Of a stretch of DNA of 64,000 nucleotides, positions 12,754-24,917 are shown piece after piece (the stretch's first letter is position 1; each line of letters begins with the position of its first letter). Source of the stretch: Acanthornis magna (lineage: Eukaryota; Chordata; Aves; Passeriformes; Acanthizidae); assembly GCA_036785705.1 (NCBI GenBank), contig JAWUZG010000015.1, forward strand, positions 4,417,001 to 4,481,000. The letters run 5' to 3'. A program made the translations under genes and the position numbers. The notes under the pieces were generated by a model that worked only from the letters and a program-made list of their open reading frames with translations, made no database searches and was not told where the DNA came from.

Positions 12754-15700
12754 TGGGGACAGAGGTGAAATTGGGCTGTATCCATCCAGTGCAGCCTTAC
12801 ACTTGAATCACTGTAGATAGGAGAAAAAAAATCAAAACAAAACCCAACCCAAAAAACCCAGCTAGGATCAGTGTGGGAGTTGCTCCTACAGTGAGGAACA
12901 AGCTTGAGTGTAATAAAAATAAGTTCTCAGTTTTCTGAAACAAAGTTCTTGTAAGCCTTTGGCCATGCTGCCCCATCAGTTCAGCTTAATAGGAATGATA
13001 TTAAACAAGTAATAGTAGAATAATCTTCACTCCAGTGCATAAAGCAGTGGTACTGCTTGGCAGAGTTGATTTAAAGCTTCTACCAGCCACTTTTCTTGTC
13101 TTGTGCATTCAATTTACACTTTAAAACCAAGCATTGCAGAGGCTTGTTCCCAAGGGTGCTGCCTCTTAAGCCTTTCCTCCCTACAGCAAGCAGGAGACCA
13201 GCACTGGCCAAAGCCACACGGAGTTGTCAAGGGATGGTTAATAAAAGGCTTTGAGCAAATGCCATTAGAGCCTCTCCCTGAGGACGCTGAGCGTGTACCA
13301 CTCCCATGTGTATAAACTGTGTGATCCTGGCTGCTGACACAGGCTGGGCATCCACTGCTGCAGGAGAGGCAGTTCAGTGTGACTGCCTATTTTTTTTTTT
13401 CTTTCCTCCTGATCTGTTAAATTTTTTCTTGGGGGGAGCCCTTGTTCTGGATTAAACCCAGAACAGTCAAACACACTAGCCCTGTTCTTGTGTGGTGTTG
13501 GTGTGAATACAGGCTCTGTGTGAGTTGCTCTTGGGACATCACTCTTGTGCTGAGGAGGTGTCAGGATTTCAGGTAGTCTTTACAAAAAAACTTCTTTTCA
13601 ATTAATCCGAGTACAGTAGTGATTTACACAGCCAGCAAGAGAAAATGTTTTTCTAGTTGACATCATGGCAGGGTAATTATTCCTGACAACACAGCAGTTT
13701 TCTTGTTATCTACTACAGTTTTTTAAGTTATGCCCTAAATAATAATCAACTTATTTTTTAAATATGGCTGAAGTCTCTTTTATTGTCTGTGAGGACTAGG
13801 AATTGTAGTTGTTTGCCCCTGTTTTCTCCTGGTTCACCTTGTAAGTGTGCATGCACTAATCAGCCGTTGCCTTTGCATCACAAATTGTGCTGTTTGCACC
13901 TTTCTAGTCTAATGATGGTATAAAGAGCGTTTGGAGGCGGAAGGAGCTTGTGCTGGGGGCACTGACTCAGTCTGCGGATGGAGTACAGAACATGAAGTTC
14001 TCTTGTCTGCAGTGTGAAGTTGTGACAGATTGCACCAAAAGATTTTCTTTGCTCTTGACCCAGTCTGTTGAAGTAACTCTCAGGGCTGTTCCTGGGGCAG
14101 TTCTTTGCCAAAAATCTCCCAAAGGTGATTCAGCTCTCGCCTACCTGTGTTTGTGATGAGGCAGCAGCACTGTCACTGCACGCCTCACTTGAGCTCTGGG
14201 CTTGATTCTTGTGCTGCAGCTGAGCACAGGGTGAGGTTCTCCGAGCTCAGAAGCAACCAAAGAGTAAAAGTGCCTCTGGTGTATGTGCTCTTGGTGTTTC
14301 AGTCCACCTGGCTGGCACATCCTTCGTGAGAAGGGATTGGTGAAGAGTAATGTGTTGTCCCCAAAATTCTGCAGGCCCCGTGATTAGCCAAGAGCTCCTA
14401 AAGGAAAAGATTCCTGCAAAACCAGAAAAGTAAGGGTTAATTAAATAAGGAGTTTGCTTTAGATAATGTTGAAGTAAGGGATAGGTTATCTCCTGCAGTC
14501 CCAGATAGCTCCGAAGTCTAAACAGGGCTGTAAATGTTGGGATTGCCCTGTTTGCTCACCTTCTGCCCTGGTTCTCCAGCGGCGAGTGCCCCTGGTTCTT
14601 TCTCCTGAGCGACTCGTGGGTGACCCTGGGCAGTTCTTTTTGTCTCTGTCTCCGGCACATACATCCCTCGGTGCGGTGGGTACATCCCTCCCTTTGTCTC
14701 TTCCCGAGAAAAGATTTTGTGTGACAGCACCGCGTGACAGTTTGTGCACTAAGCCGTGGATCTGTGCTAAAGGTTGGTTTCTTTCTGACCATGAAAATAG
14801 GATTAGTCCCCCTTGCATTATCTATTTGAATGCCCTGAAATTTTACCTTCTTTCATAATTTTAAGCTAGTTTTACACCCCTGGATGCCAGAATGGTTTGT
14901 GAACAATTGTCCAGGCTTTCCCAGCGAGTCTGTCTGTCCTGCCGTGCCGGTTATGTTAACTGTGTTTTGCGCAATAGGGAATAAATGGGGGACAATTCAG
15001 AAAAGCCTGAGATTAGATGGTATAGTAATTTTTTTTAGTATTAGTAGATCTAAAATCCACAAGGAACTCACTTCTAACAGCTACTTCATCAAAACTTTTT
15101 CCCCCTCCTGTCCATTTGTAACACCTGCTTGTCCTCAGCCACATTCACTTTATATACCTGTAAGCCCTTCAGGATCCCAGTCCAGTGTATTTGTCTATTA
15201 GCAAATGGTGATGCAGATGTAACTGCAAGGAGTGTGAGGCTTTTGAAACCCAAGAGGTAACTACAGTCAAACTTGTTTTCCCTAGATCCTCCATGTTCTC
15301 TTTAGGTCCCGCTCTCAGCTCATCCCAGCCTCCTGATGTGTAGGACTGTGGGCTATGGCTGTTAAATTTTGAGGCAAAACTGTGTCTTAGTTTTGCTTCT
15401 TTTTTAAAGATGGATGTGCAATGCAGAACTTTGTTTATTCATGTGGTTATAGAGTCATAAAGCAGTAGGAAAAAATTGCTGAAACTATTTCTACCCCAGT
15501 AAGGGAAGGCAAGGTACTCCAGTTCTGAATGGAGGCGGCAATGGAAAATAAGTACTTCCACTCATAAGAGCGTAGCCTTATAAGAATAAATACCACTAGG
15601 GACAAGAATGGATTTGCTCTTGTTTCCTTAGGAGACTACTCTGGACTCTCCTCTCCATGCCAGCACAGCAGCATTTTAAGCTGTTCACTGACACTGGTCA

Positions 15701-18700
15701 TTTCCCTGAAGTTTTAATTTGCTGTTCTATTCTGCTTTGTTAGTGGAAACATACTAATGGGTTTCAGTCTCTGTCTCTTATTTATACAATTACAAGAGAA
15801 TGTTTTACATCTTGGGAATCCCTGGAAACACATGTTTCTGTTCACATGAAACTTTTTTGGTTTTGAATGCAAATAATGGATTGAAACTTCATTGTTGCCT
15901 CTCAGTTGGGAGCCCTTTGGCATGTGTAAGAAGCAGCTATTAATTTAGCCTTTCTGTACTGATCAAACATGTATTTTCATGCTTTATAAGGCTTCCTTGG
16001 ACTTGTCCTTTGTGTAATATTGTCTACTGCAATTTTACTTGCAGTGATTTTATGTATTTGTTACACAGCAACTAAGATCTGCTGTGGAACAGGCGTATGT
16101 GAACATGCCACCTTTTTGAGAAGAGGCCATGTAAAAGGTGCTGACAAGTCATTAAACTTGCTGCTTCTGTCTACACCATTAGTTGTTTTGTTGCAAAATG
16201 CCTGTAGTGTAGCAGTTTCTTAAGGTCAGCATCCCTGTATGCCACACAGCTATCTCAATTACTTAAGCCTTAATTACCCACAGAGTATTAGCTACTTCCC
16301 CAGCAGGTGAAAAAATGAGGTGCACAAAAAATAAGCAATTAATCCAGTGTTGCAGAAAAAAAATTGAGGAAGGGCTCAAAACATGTGCACAAAGAGTGTC
16401 TGTCCTCTTTCTGAAGAGGCTCTTACAGCACGTCTTGCTTTACCTCCTGTGCTTCTGCAGTCTGGGTGAGATTGATGAAATGCCAGCAGTGACATTTGCT
16501 TCAGGTTAACTTCATGTCCCCGAGGCTCCACGCAAGATAGGAGTGATCAGTCAGGGTTTTTTTGGGCATCCTTAGCATCTCCCTGATAAGCTTTTAATAT
16601 TTGGGGTGAGTGCACAAGCGTACACCCCAGCTTGCCTTGGTCCTGTGCCCATCACATGCTCTCCCTGTTAGCAGTGCTGTCACGTTGTTTTACCTCTCTT
16701 CCTTAGATTGAAGTTGTCCTGAGGTTTTGGTGGAGCTGAAGGTGTGTTAATCTCGTTAAACTTCGTGTTTTTAACAAGCTATGTAATATCCTTGCTTGCA
16801 TACTAAAACTTCACTGGAGCATAGGGGAACTTCTTGAGAAGTTGGTGGAGCTGTTCTAAAGGACTGAGAATGTCTGGAGACAATTGTTGTATCTATCCAT
16901 CTGTCTGTATTCTCCTGTCAAGATTCATCACCAAGTCATTGGTTTCTTCCTTTCCCTCTATTCAAAAGCAAGGAATACTGGGCTTTGAAATTACAAGATT
17001 AATGAAGAATGCAGTAACTAAGGGGTCTGTCTTGTTCTGAAGCCAAGTTTCTCAGACCAGTCCTTTTAAGGAAAAAGACATAATATCTGTCTGGCCCTGG
17101 AGTATCTTTTGCCTCAAGTAACTGCTGAAGTGTGGAGAAGGGTTGTGAGGTCATTGGTTTTACTCTTTCTATCAAAAGTACTAAGTTTTCAAGCTTTGGC
17201 AGAACTGGTTACACTGTGGTGTGGTCAATTCTGGCTCAGCCCAGAATGGGTCTTGTCTTAGAGTAAATATATTCTGGAAAATAAATGGACTCAAATCTAT
17301 TCAGTTGTGCTGTATTTCTTCATTTGAGCCCTTAGAAAAAGGAAGAATGCTCTCTGGTGGAGTTTTACTTTTAGTAATAATGTTCCTGCCCTTGAAAAGA
17401 AAAACTGTTGGGTTGTTTTGCTGTACTTCTCCAGGCTCCTTTTTTGAGTTTTCACAACTTTTTGTCTTCTATTTGTTGTAAGATTGGAAAATTAATGACT
17501 GCAGAACTAAGCTTGACAGCAAAGAGCTGCTTTGTGTATTCCACTTGTGCTTACTCAAAGTTAGTTTAGTTGTTTTGCAGTAAACGATAAAACTCGGATT
17601 TTATCTGATTTATGGAGGGAAACAGTAAAGTGCTGAAGTGTCAGCATCCCTGAACTGCTGCACCTGACCCAGCGAGGCACCTGAAGTGAAATAAGTTCAT
17701 GATAGCACAGTAACTTTTTTCATTTGAATTTGACTTCTAGAAGCATTTTAAGGATTTATATTTCTGTAGCAATGTAGAATGTGGAGGTATCTTTACAAGC
17801 GCTGGTAAAAGGTTTTGTGTCAAGTTGCTTTTGAAATGTGTATCTTTGCCATTAAGTGTGGCATTATGAATGAGGAAGCAGAAGCCAGACAGTCTTGTTT
17901 CAGTATCATTGTAGTTTCTTTCCTTTTTTGACTGAAAACCCAGATCCTGCTTCTGCTATTGAATTTCAGGCTTAAGTTATGGGAGACTCAAGTGATGGTC
18001 TTGCTGTTTCAGTCACTCTCATTTCAGGATTCCAAATGTTTTGCAGTGAGTTATTGCAGAAATAAACCAGCACAGGAAACAGACCTGCAATACTTTCACA
18101 GGGTAAATGTTTTATGTGTATTCTCTAGTTGTGTAAATAGGGCCAGTAAGTGACATATCCACTTTCACATGGGAAGTTTATTTTGGATTATGGTTTTCTA
18201 CTCCAGTGTATCATCCACAATACCATCATCTCCCTGAACAATGTCTTCTGGGTATGGTTTTCTGCTCTTGACACGTGTAGCTGTGTAGAGAGCTTTTTCA
18301 TTTTCTGTACCTTTCATGTGTACACTTCAGTTTTCTTTGTTTGCTCTACTTTATTGGGAAAGATGTTGTCTCCCATACCTAGGTGCATTTCTGTTTTCTG
18401 TGCAGGAGCTTTTCTTCTCTCTCCTCTGGGCTACAGCAATGTCAGTCTATTTAAATAAATTCCAGAAATTCTGTTTAATAGAGTACTGGAACACCATGAC
18501 CATAATGTGACTTCCTCTAACTGGAATACAAATATTTTATAAAAGCTTAGACCCTTTCCAGACTAGTTAGGCAGAGTTATTGTACAAGGGTTTAAAATTG
18601 TTAAATCAAAACATGTACAGTCAGGTGACTTGTCCAGAGTTGAAACCTGTTTAAGAGTGAGGGTTCCTGTGCCTCAGACCATGCCATGTTCTCCATACAG

Positions 18701-18822
18701 TGGTTGTTCTGAGCCACACAGGGTCTGCAATTGGGGTTTTTTAATTCTGTGGAGTGTTTGCTTTCTTAGGCAAGACTTACAAATTGACCAGAACCTCATA
18801 GAGTGACCTTTACACGTGGGAT

Positions 18823-18846
18823 TACATTACCTGTTTAGGTAATGTA
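18823..18846. repeat. Perfect 10-bp inverted repeat with 4-base loop
   Basis: TACATTACCT (18823-18832), loop GTTT, then AGGTAATGTA (18837-18846). Function unknown. Confidence 0.85.
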
Positions 18847-20290
18847 CTATAACCCCATCATTATGTGGGTTAAAGATCTTGGATAATGACTGAATGTTAC
18901 ACTCTTTCTACTTGCTGGTATCTGTATATTGTAAAAGTTAGTGCAATACTAGACCATTCTGGTCAGATGCCAAGGGCAAAAGTATGGGTTCTTTGCCAGG
19001 AGCACAAATAATATTTTAGACACCTTGGACTACATTCACATGTTTGAACACTCCTAACCCTTCCTGGCATAATTTCATCAACTAAACTGTGGTAATTTTA
19101 ATAGTAGTCTTTATATACAAAAGGTAAGAAATTAAAACTCTAATATAATTTGACAAAATAGATGGTAAAAAACCAAAGTTGGAAGTAAGAAGGCTTTTTC
19201 TGATAATCTGCATTTTAAGGTGAATGTTTATAAGGAGAGCCTGTAGGGGAGGAAAAAATCAGTAAAATTCTTTCACTTAGGCAATAATAAAGAGACTTTA
19301 AGCTTTGCTTGCTATTGCATCACAACCAGTGAGAAGAAATCAGCCTAACTACTAAAGAGGCTGCTGTAGAGTACACGGTCTTACATGGAGGTGGTGTCTC
19401 AGCTGAGGAGGGACTGACCATTTCTCCAGTGACAGGAAGTTTTTGAACTTGACCAGCTTTTGAACCTAATCCAGTGTTAGACTTCCCTCCCTTTCAGCTG
19501 CATAATTTAGCAGTGGAACTGGAGAAGTCTTTTTTTAAGACTCTCTTCTTTCCAGAGAAGCTGAAAAGACCCTGCTGGTTTCATCTCTGCCATTAGCAAA
19601 AGGTTTCTTGCCCATGCTTCAGGTTGAGTACTAGAGAGAGCACTGAACTCACACACACCAGTGATCCTAAAAGCCTGGAGAGCTCATCTGCTTCTCTTGT
19701 AACACATAACTAATACTGAGGCATTTGACTTAGGGCAGAAATTTCAGCCACTCACCTGAAGCAGGAGTGTTACTGGAATAACAAGAAGTTGAAAATGTTT
19801 TCCTTAGCTGGTAACAAGATGGATTTTTCATTCTCTGTGCTCAGATTTTGGGCACAGATTTTGATCCCAAGAATCCAGAAAGCTTAAATCACCTGTCTGG
19901 GCATCAGTATTGAGATGATGCTTCAGACAGATTAAACACAGGCATACTCAGCATTAGAGGTATTTCTAGCAAGAGGAAAAGAAATTGGGATGTTTCAGGA
20001 ACCAGAAGGAAAATACAAAAAGTCCTTGTCCACAGAATCTAGTAAAACATTTTAAAAGAACAAAGAAACCTCTCTGTGAGCAGGTTAATGAGCTATTCAA
20101 ATTGTGCCCACAAAAACTTAGAAGAAGGTGAACAGAAAGACAGCAAATCTGAAAGGCTAATATTTATGTGGAAAAGCTACTGTTGACCAGAAATTGAGGT
20201 TACCAGGTGTTAATTTGCCAGCTACCTCACTTAATTGGGGAAAAATTAGAAGGAACCAGACTGTGCTCACATCTTTTTTTCTCAGTTCAT

Positions 20291-20307
20291 AAAAAAAAAA
20301 AAAAAAA
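20291..20307. repeat. A17 homopolymer
   Basis: Seventeen A in a row in the 5' intron. Could be the tail of an old retroposed copy, but nothing recognisable precedes it. Confidence 0.85.
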
Positions 20308-20800
20308 GATTAATTCTAATGCAAAATGATGGAAGAGAAATGAAAGTGGGTGGTGGGAGTGGGATAAAATGGCATCTGTAGCATCCTGTATCATGTGCCA
20401 GCAACTACTCTCTTGACAGCTGTACTGATGGGGCATACAAGAGCTTATGCCCCTCTCTGATTTCAGTATTTTATTAGAAAAGTTGCTGTCAAAACTGAAA
20501 TATTAATGTAGGAAGTAGCCTGACTTTCCTTGATTGTGGCATGTAAGTAGTATTTTGGGAGGTGTGCAGAGACAGGTGTTCAGAAGTGTTTTTGAGGCAC
20601 ATGAATTTGTCTCATGAATTAAGTCATCAGAGTCCCACATAATTGTTTTGTCACCAGACTAATTAAGCCAAGGGTTGTTCTCATTAGGAAAGGGGACCGC
20701 TCACCTTTGCTGTCGGGACTCTTCCTCTCCAGGTAACAACTGCTTGCTGGAAAATACTTTCTTTGACTTCATCCGTGTTCTTGCCACGCTGCAGTTGGAG

Positions 20801-21406
20801 ATGCCTGACCTTTTACAGCTCTGTTCCTGGATAAAGAGTAAAACTGCCCTGTTCCAGGCAGACATATATACAAGTATTGCAAATAGGGTTATGACTCAGC
20901 CTTTCCCCAGGGACTCAGCGCTGGAGCGAAGGCGGAGGGGGAACAACACAGAGCCACAGACCAAAGCACTTAGTTTCCCATCCTTAAATCAGCGTCCTTG
21001 TAATCTAGCACAGTTAAAAGATGAATCAACCCTACAAAAATGCAGAGCTGCTCGTGATTTGTTGGAGGTACAGGGGAATGGCAGGAATAGTCCGGGGATT
21101 GCGGTAATCTTTTGGAGACATACCAGGCTCAGCATTAACAGACAGGGATCCAGTGCCAGAGACATCAAGCTTTCTAGAACAGAAGAGATGCCAAAAGCTC
21201 TGTTTGGGTTAGAGGATACCGAAGGGAAAGCCTCAGGGGTAATGGATCCTTGCCCAGTGAGCATAACCCCTGTCCCCGCTGTAACCTTTTACTCAAGAGA
21301 GACTTTGCATTTTCAGAAATACTTAAATATCACACAAGCTTTTGGGGGTTTGAACTTTGCTCACAGTAGATGGTGGATTTTGCTAATGGTCTTGGAGAAG
21401 GAATAG
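20801..21406 (+). other. 201-codon open reading frame of unknown status
   Basis: ATG at 20801, beginning MPDLLQLCSWIKSKTALFQA, stop at 21404-21406. The frame is open upstream to at least 20675, about 244 codons in all. I recognise no family, signal peptide or membrane segment. A rough estimate with three stops in 64 codons gives well under one frame this long by chance per 64 kb, but the composition is ordinary and there is no promoter or poly(A) signal tied to it. Most likely chance; possibly a decayed retro-copy. Confidence 0.2.
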
Positions 21407-24400
21407 TATTTATCTCCATGTTTAGTGTTAGAGGGAACAGACATACTTAATGGAAGACATAAAAGGCAGGAAACAAATCTGAATGTGTGATAATGTCAGA
21501 CCTCTTTCTGTAGCTGATGTGAGGCTGAACGTAGTCAACTACGAATCAGCTGCAAGCTGGGAGAGAGTTACTGGAGGCTGAAAGATTCTTCTAGGAATCA
21601 ATATGCTAAATATATCGAGGAAGATACATTACAGACAGGAACACATCCCGCTGATTGCCTGTGCACTGATGAGGCTTGGAGTGAGGTGGCCCCGTTCCCA
21701 ACTCAGGCATCTGTTGCTGTGTAGTTCAGTCGGAGGTGATGCTGCACTGGTTCCTGGGAAGTGGGTACACAAATGGGAGTGAAATGGCTTAAACTTGTTT
21801 CATGTCAGCCTCCGAATAACCATTGGCTGGGACTCCTAGATAAAGCCAGTCTGGGACAAAGCATTTTTGTGTAGAATGCCAGAAAAAAGAATTCTGTCTT
21901 TTTTAATGACCCAGTCTCCTGAACTTCATCCAGCTCCACCCTCAATGAAAAAGACCAAGAGCTGTAATGTCTTCTGAGGACATACATATGTCAGTTCAAG
22001 ACTATTTAATAAACTCTTTTGTAGTCTTCATTAACCTGCCTCATGGCATTGTGTCAGAAAGCAGCACCATGGAGTTTGAGTGCTAGGCAAATATTCCAGA
22101 ATAATTTGATCCTTAGGAGGTATTGCCTGGGAGGTAGATCTCCGTGGCAGTACTGAATTTAAAGTGTTGTTCATAGTGAGTGACACCAGGTAGCTCTGCC
22201 TTGACTTCTTTTCCTGTCTGCTTTTGAGACCGTGCCCAAGACCCATAGCTCCCCAGCCTCTGTGGCCTTTGAGCCAGAATACCTCTGTGGAAGACCTTCC
22301 TGTTAGCAGACCTTTGGTAGGCAGCAAAGGAAAGCTGTCTGGCAACAAATCCTAGCAAGCAGAGCTAGTTTAACTGGTCAAGCTTTTTTATTTCTTGCTG
22401 CAGCACTAGGCTTTTATTGTCTGAAAATACCAAATCATTGTAAGCAGAGCCAAGGGTTGAAGAAACAGAGCTCCAGCAGTTCTAGGGTATATCCCTGGAA
22501 CTGCTTTCCAAGAGCAAATATTCATTTCAGCTGTAAAGCACAAGTCAGCTGCAAGGAAAATTGGTGATCAAGGTAAACTGTTCTGGTTTCTGCTTTGATT
22601 AGTGAAAAGTCATCGTGTGCCTCTGAGTTCTAAAGAGAATAACACTGAGCACGGTCACACACGTTTTCCATTGATTGGTTGATAGGAAAAATTGATTGTG
22701 TGTGTGCTATACGGTGACTGTACATAGCTCTGTGTACAGCATCACGCTGCTTTCTCTCGCAATTTACCTATTCATCAAGTGTAAATAGCTGCTGTTTGCT
22801 GCAGCCGGGACTGTGGGAATCAGTGAGTAAACCCTCTGTGGAATAAACCCCAGGCAGTTTGCAAACAGCCAGAGCTTCCAGCTCCTGGCTGAACTGAAGA
22901 ATCATAAGTGTGAAACGCACTGCGAAAACATTTTTGCCAGTGAAATGTGTGTTGTCCCGGTGGGAAGAAGGGCTCAGAGAAATTGCTTCTCTGCAGTTCA
23001 GAGTGTGTGGGTGTCCGGTCCCCACACAGTTTGCCAGAGATGCTTGCAGACTCTGCCTGCTGCGAAAGAGATTTTGCTCTTTAGGTACTTGAAAACTCTT
23101 GGGTGCTTTATGCTGTAACACCAAATGTTCCATCTAACCTGCCACGTGCCTGTACATCAAAATATAGAATACTTAAGTCCTGTGATTTAGATGTGTACAC
23201 CAGAGCATTAGGAAGCATCACTGAGACCAGGAGAATGGAGGAAAGGTGCAGAAGGCAACTTGGAGGCTTGAATGTCAGCATTCCCATGTTGGTTTATGTT
23301 GTCTTTCTGCAGGTGTCTGAAAGCAAACCTTGAAGTTACAGAAAGCAATAGGTTAAAATCATGTTCTGTGGGTATGTTTCCTCTAAATCCATTGGAATGT
23401 TTTGAGGTTGTAAGAGCTGGTGTCAGTTAAGGAGAAAAATGAATTTGTGGCGAAAGACTTGGAGTCAGGAGGATGAGGCTTGTTCCTGGCTCTGCAGTGC
23501 ATTTCCCATGTGACTGTGAAAGTCACAAAATCCTTTTGTTGCAGTTTCCTATTCTTAGTGCAGGGATTGGAGCCTTTTTAGAGGCATGGTAGCATCTTTA
23601 CAATTAATTGAGCATTAATACCTTACATCCAAGCTCTCTGGTAGAAATTCTAGCACTGGTATCTGAAAAATAATTGCCAAAGACAGCACAGCTTTTAGGT
23701 TTCCTGAAGAGCCTGCTTAATTTTGGTTACTTTGAGTAGCATGTTCAAAACAAAACCTGAGGGGAGTCTTTGGGTGTGCACACATTCCTCCCATCACACT
23801 GACCTTGACTGTAAATGGCCTTTTGAGGTGGTTTGGAGGTGCTAGTTCAGCCTCAGCTCCTTTTTAATATACTTGTAAAGAAATGGTTGCAAATGGGTTT
23901 ATTTACAATTCAATTATGCTGCTCTTTTTCTGTGCTAAATTCGTTTCCTTGTGCTTTAAAGGACTTCATTGTACAGCACAGTTGTCACTGAGGATGGGAA
24001 GTGTCACTCAAAGCAGAAACTGATAGCAATAAAATTACTGTGTTCGCGTAGATTCACTTGAGTGCCAACTCCCATTTCTGACCTGTCACGTAATTGGGAC
24101 CAACCCTGACCTGTGTAGGTGGCTGACCACCAACACAGCTCGTTACAGCTGTCAGGTTGGATTTTCTTGCTGTGGCTGTTATCGGAGGGAGGTGAATGTG
24201 TCCTGCAGAAGAGAATCAGAAGAGAATTCTTGCTCCTCTTCTTTTCACCCTTTCTTTTCATCTTCTGCCATTACTCCCCATTTTCCTTGCTTTCTGCCTG
24301 TCATGTTATGTACTGTTGGGGATAAGAATAAAATGGTTTTAGCTCAGAGCAGGGAGAAGGGAGGGATGCTTTGTCAAGATTAAATACTTCTGGAAGCAGA

Positions 24401-24814
24401 AATCTTAAATTTTGGGATTCAGCAAGTCTAACACCTCAGCTTTATGCATTATTCCTATATCCTTTCTGTGTATTCAACATGAATACTTGGGGGCATAGGA
24501 AGCCAGGCTGCCCATCTGCCAAATAAGGTTGAGCTTGCTATATCAATAGGTACATAGTTAATGGAAGGGTTGCATTTCTTCAGGGTCTATAAAGCATTCA
24601 AAGGTCGTTGAACTAAAGACCATGTAAGTGCAGTGCTGCCAAGATGAATTAACTTGTGCTGCAGGAACAATGAATCTCTGAAACCAAGATTTTTGTTACA
24701 ATCTTTGAATCACAGAAATACTAGAAAGTGATGGGGGAAAATACAGAGGTTCGTGAGGGAGGTGTGGAGTTTTCTCCCAATTTAATTTCTTTTGTTTTGC
24801 CTCTCTGCTTACAG

Positions 24815-24917
24815 ATTCTCACAAACACAAAGATAAACACAAAGACCGAGAACACCGGCACAAAGAGCACAAGAAGGACAAGGAAAAAGACCGGGAAAAG
24901 TCCAAGCACAGTAATAG
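24815..24917 (+). CDS. TOP1: TOP1 exon 3: start of the Lys/His-rich N-terminal domain
   Basis: Follows acceptor TTACAG and ends at donor GTGAGG. The first two bases complete an Asp codon begun upstream and the last two begin a Ser codon. It encodes residues 20-54, beginning [20 protein letters not shown], an unstructured, highly charged stretch needed for nuclear and nucleolar targeting and for protein contacts. Compared with human it carries a two-residue insertion in its KDKEKDREK part. It is the first TOP1 exon found in the window. Confidence 0.96.

Larger units (their letters stand above)
1..24814 (+). other. TOP1: 5' intron of TOP1 (intron 2 by human numbering), 3' part
   Basis: No exon recognised. 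It is moderately AT-rich with scattered short chance ORFs. Items in it: an ERVL-type LTR fragment (4487-4625), A runs at 6472-6487 and 20291-20307, an 18-bp direct repeat (9270-9335), perfect hairpins at 12721-12753 and 18823-18846, and a 201-aa ORF (20801-21406). I looked for the tiny exon 2 (about 25 bases encoding IEADFRLN) and for exon 1 and found neither; there is also no CpG island, so the promoter lies upstream. That the whole stretch is intron is inferred, since an unrelated gene end or an alternative first exon could hide here. Confidence 0.7.

Noticed and set aside
14486..14818. Cluster of overlapping minus-strand frames of 70-110 codons
   Set aside because: Three frames over the same stretch cannot all be coding; none has a recognised motif, and local GC explains them.
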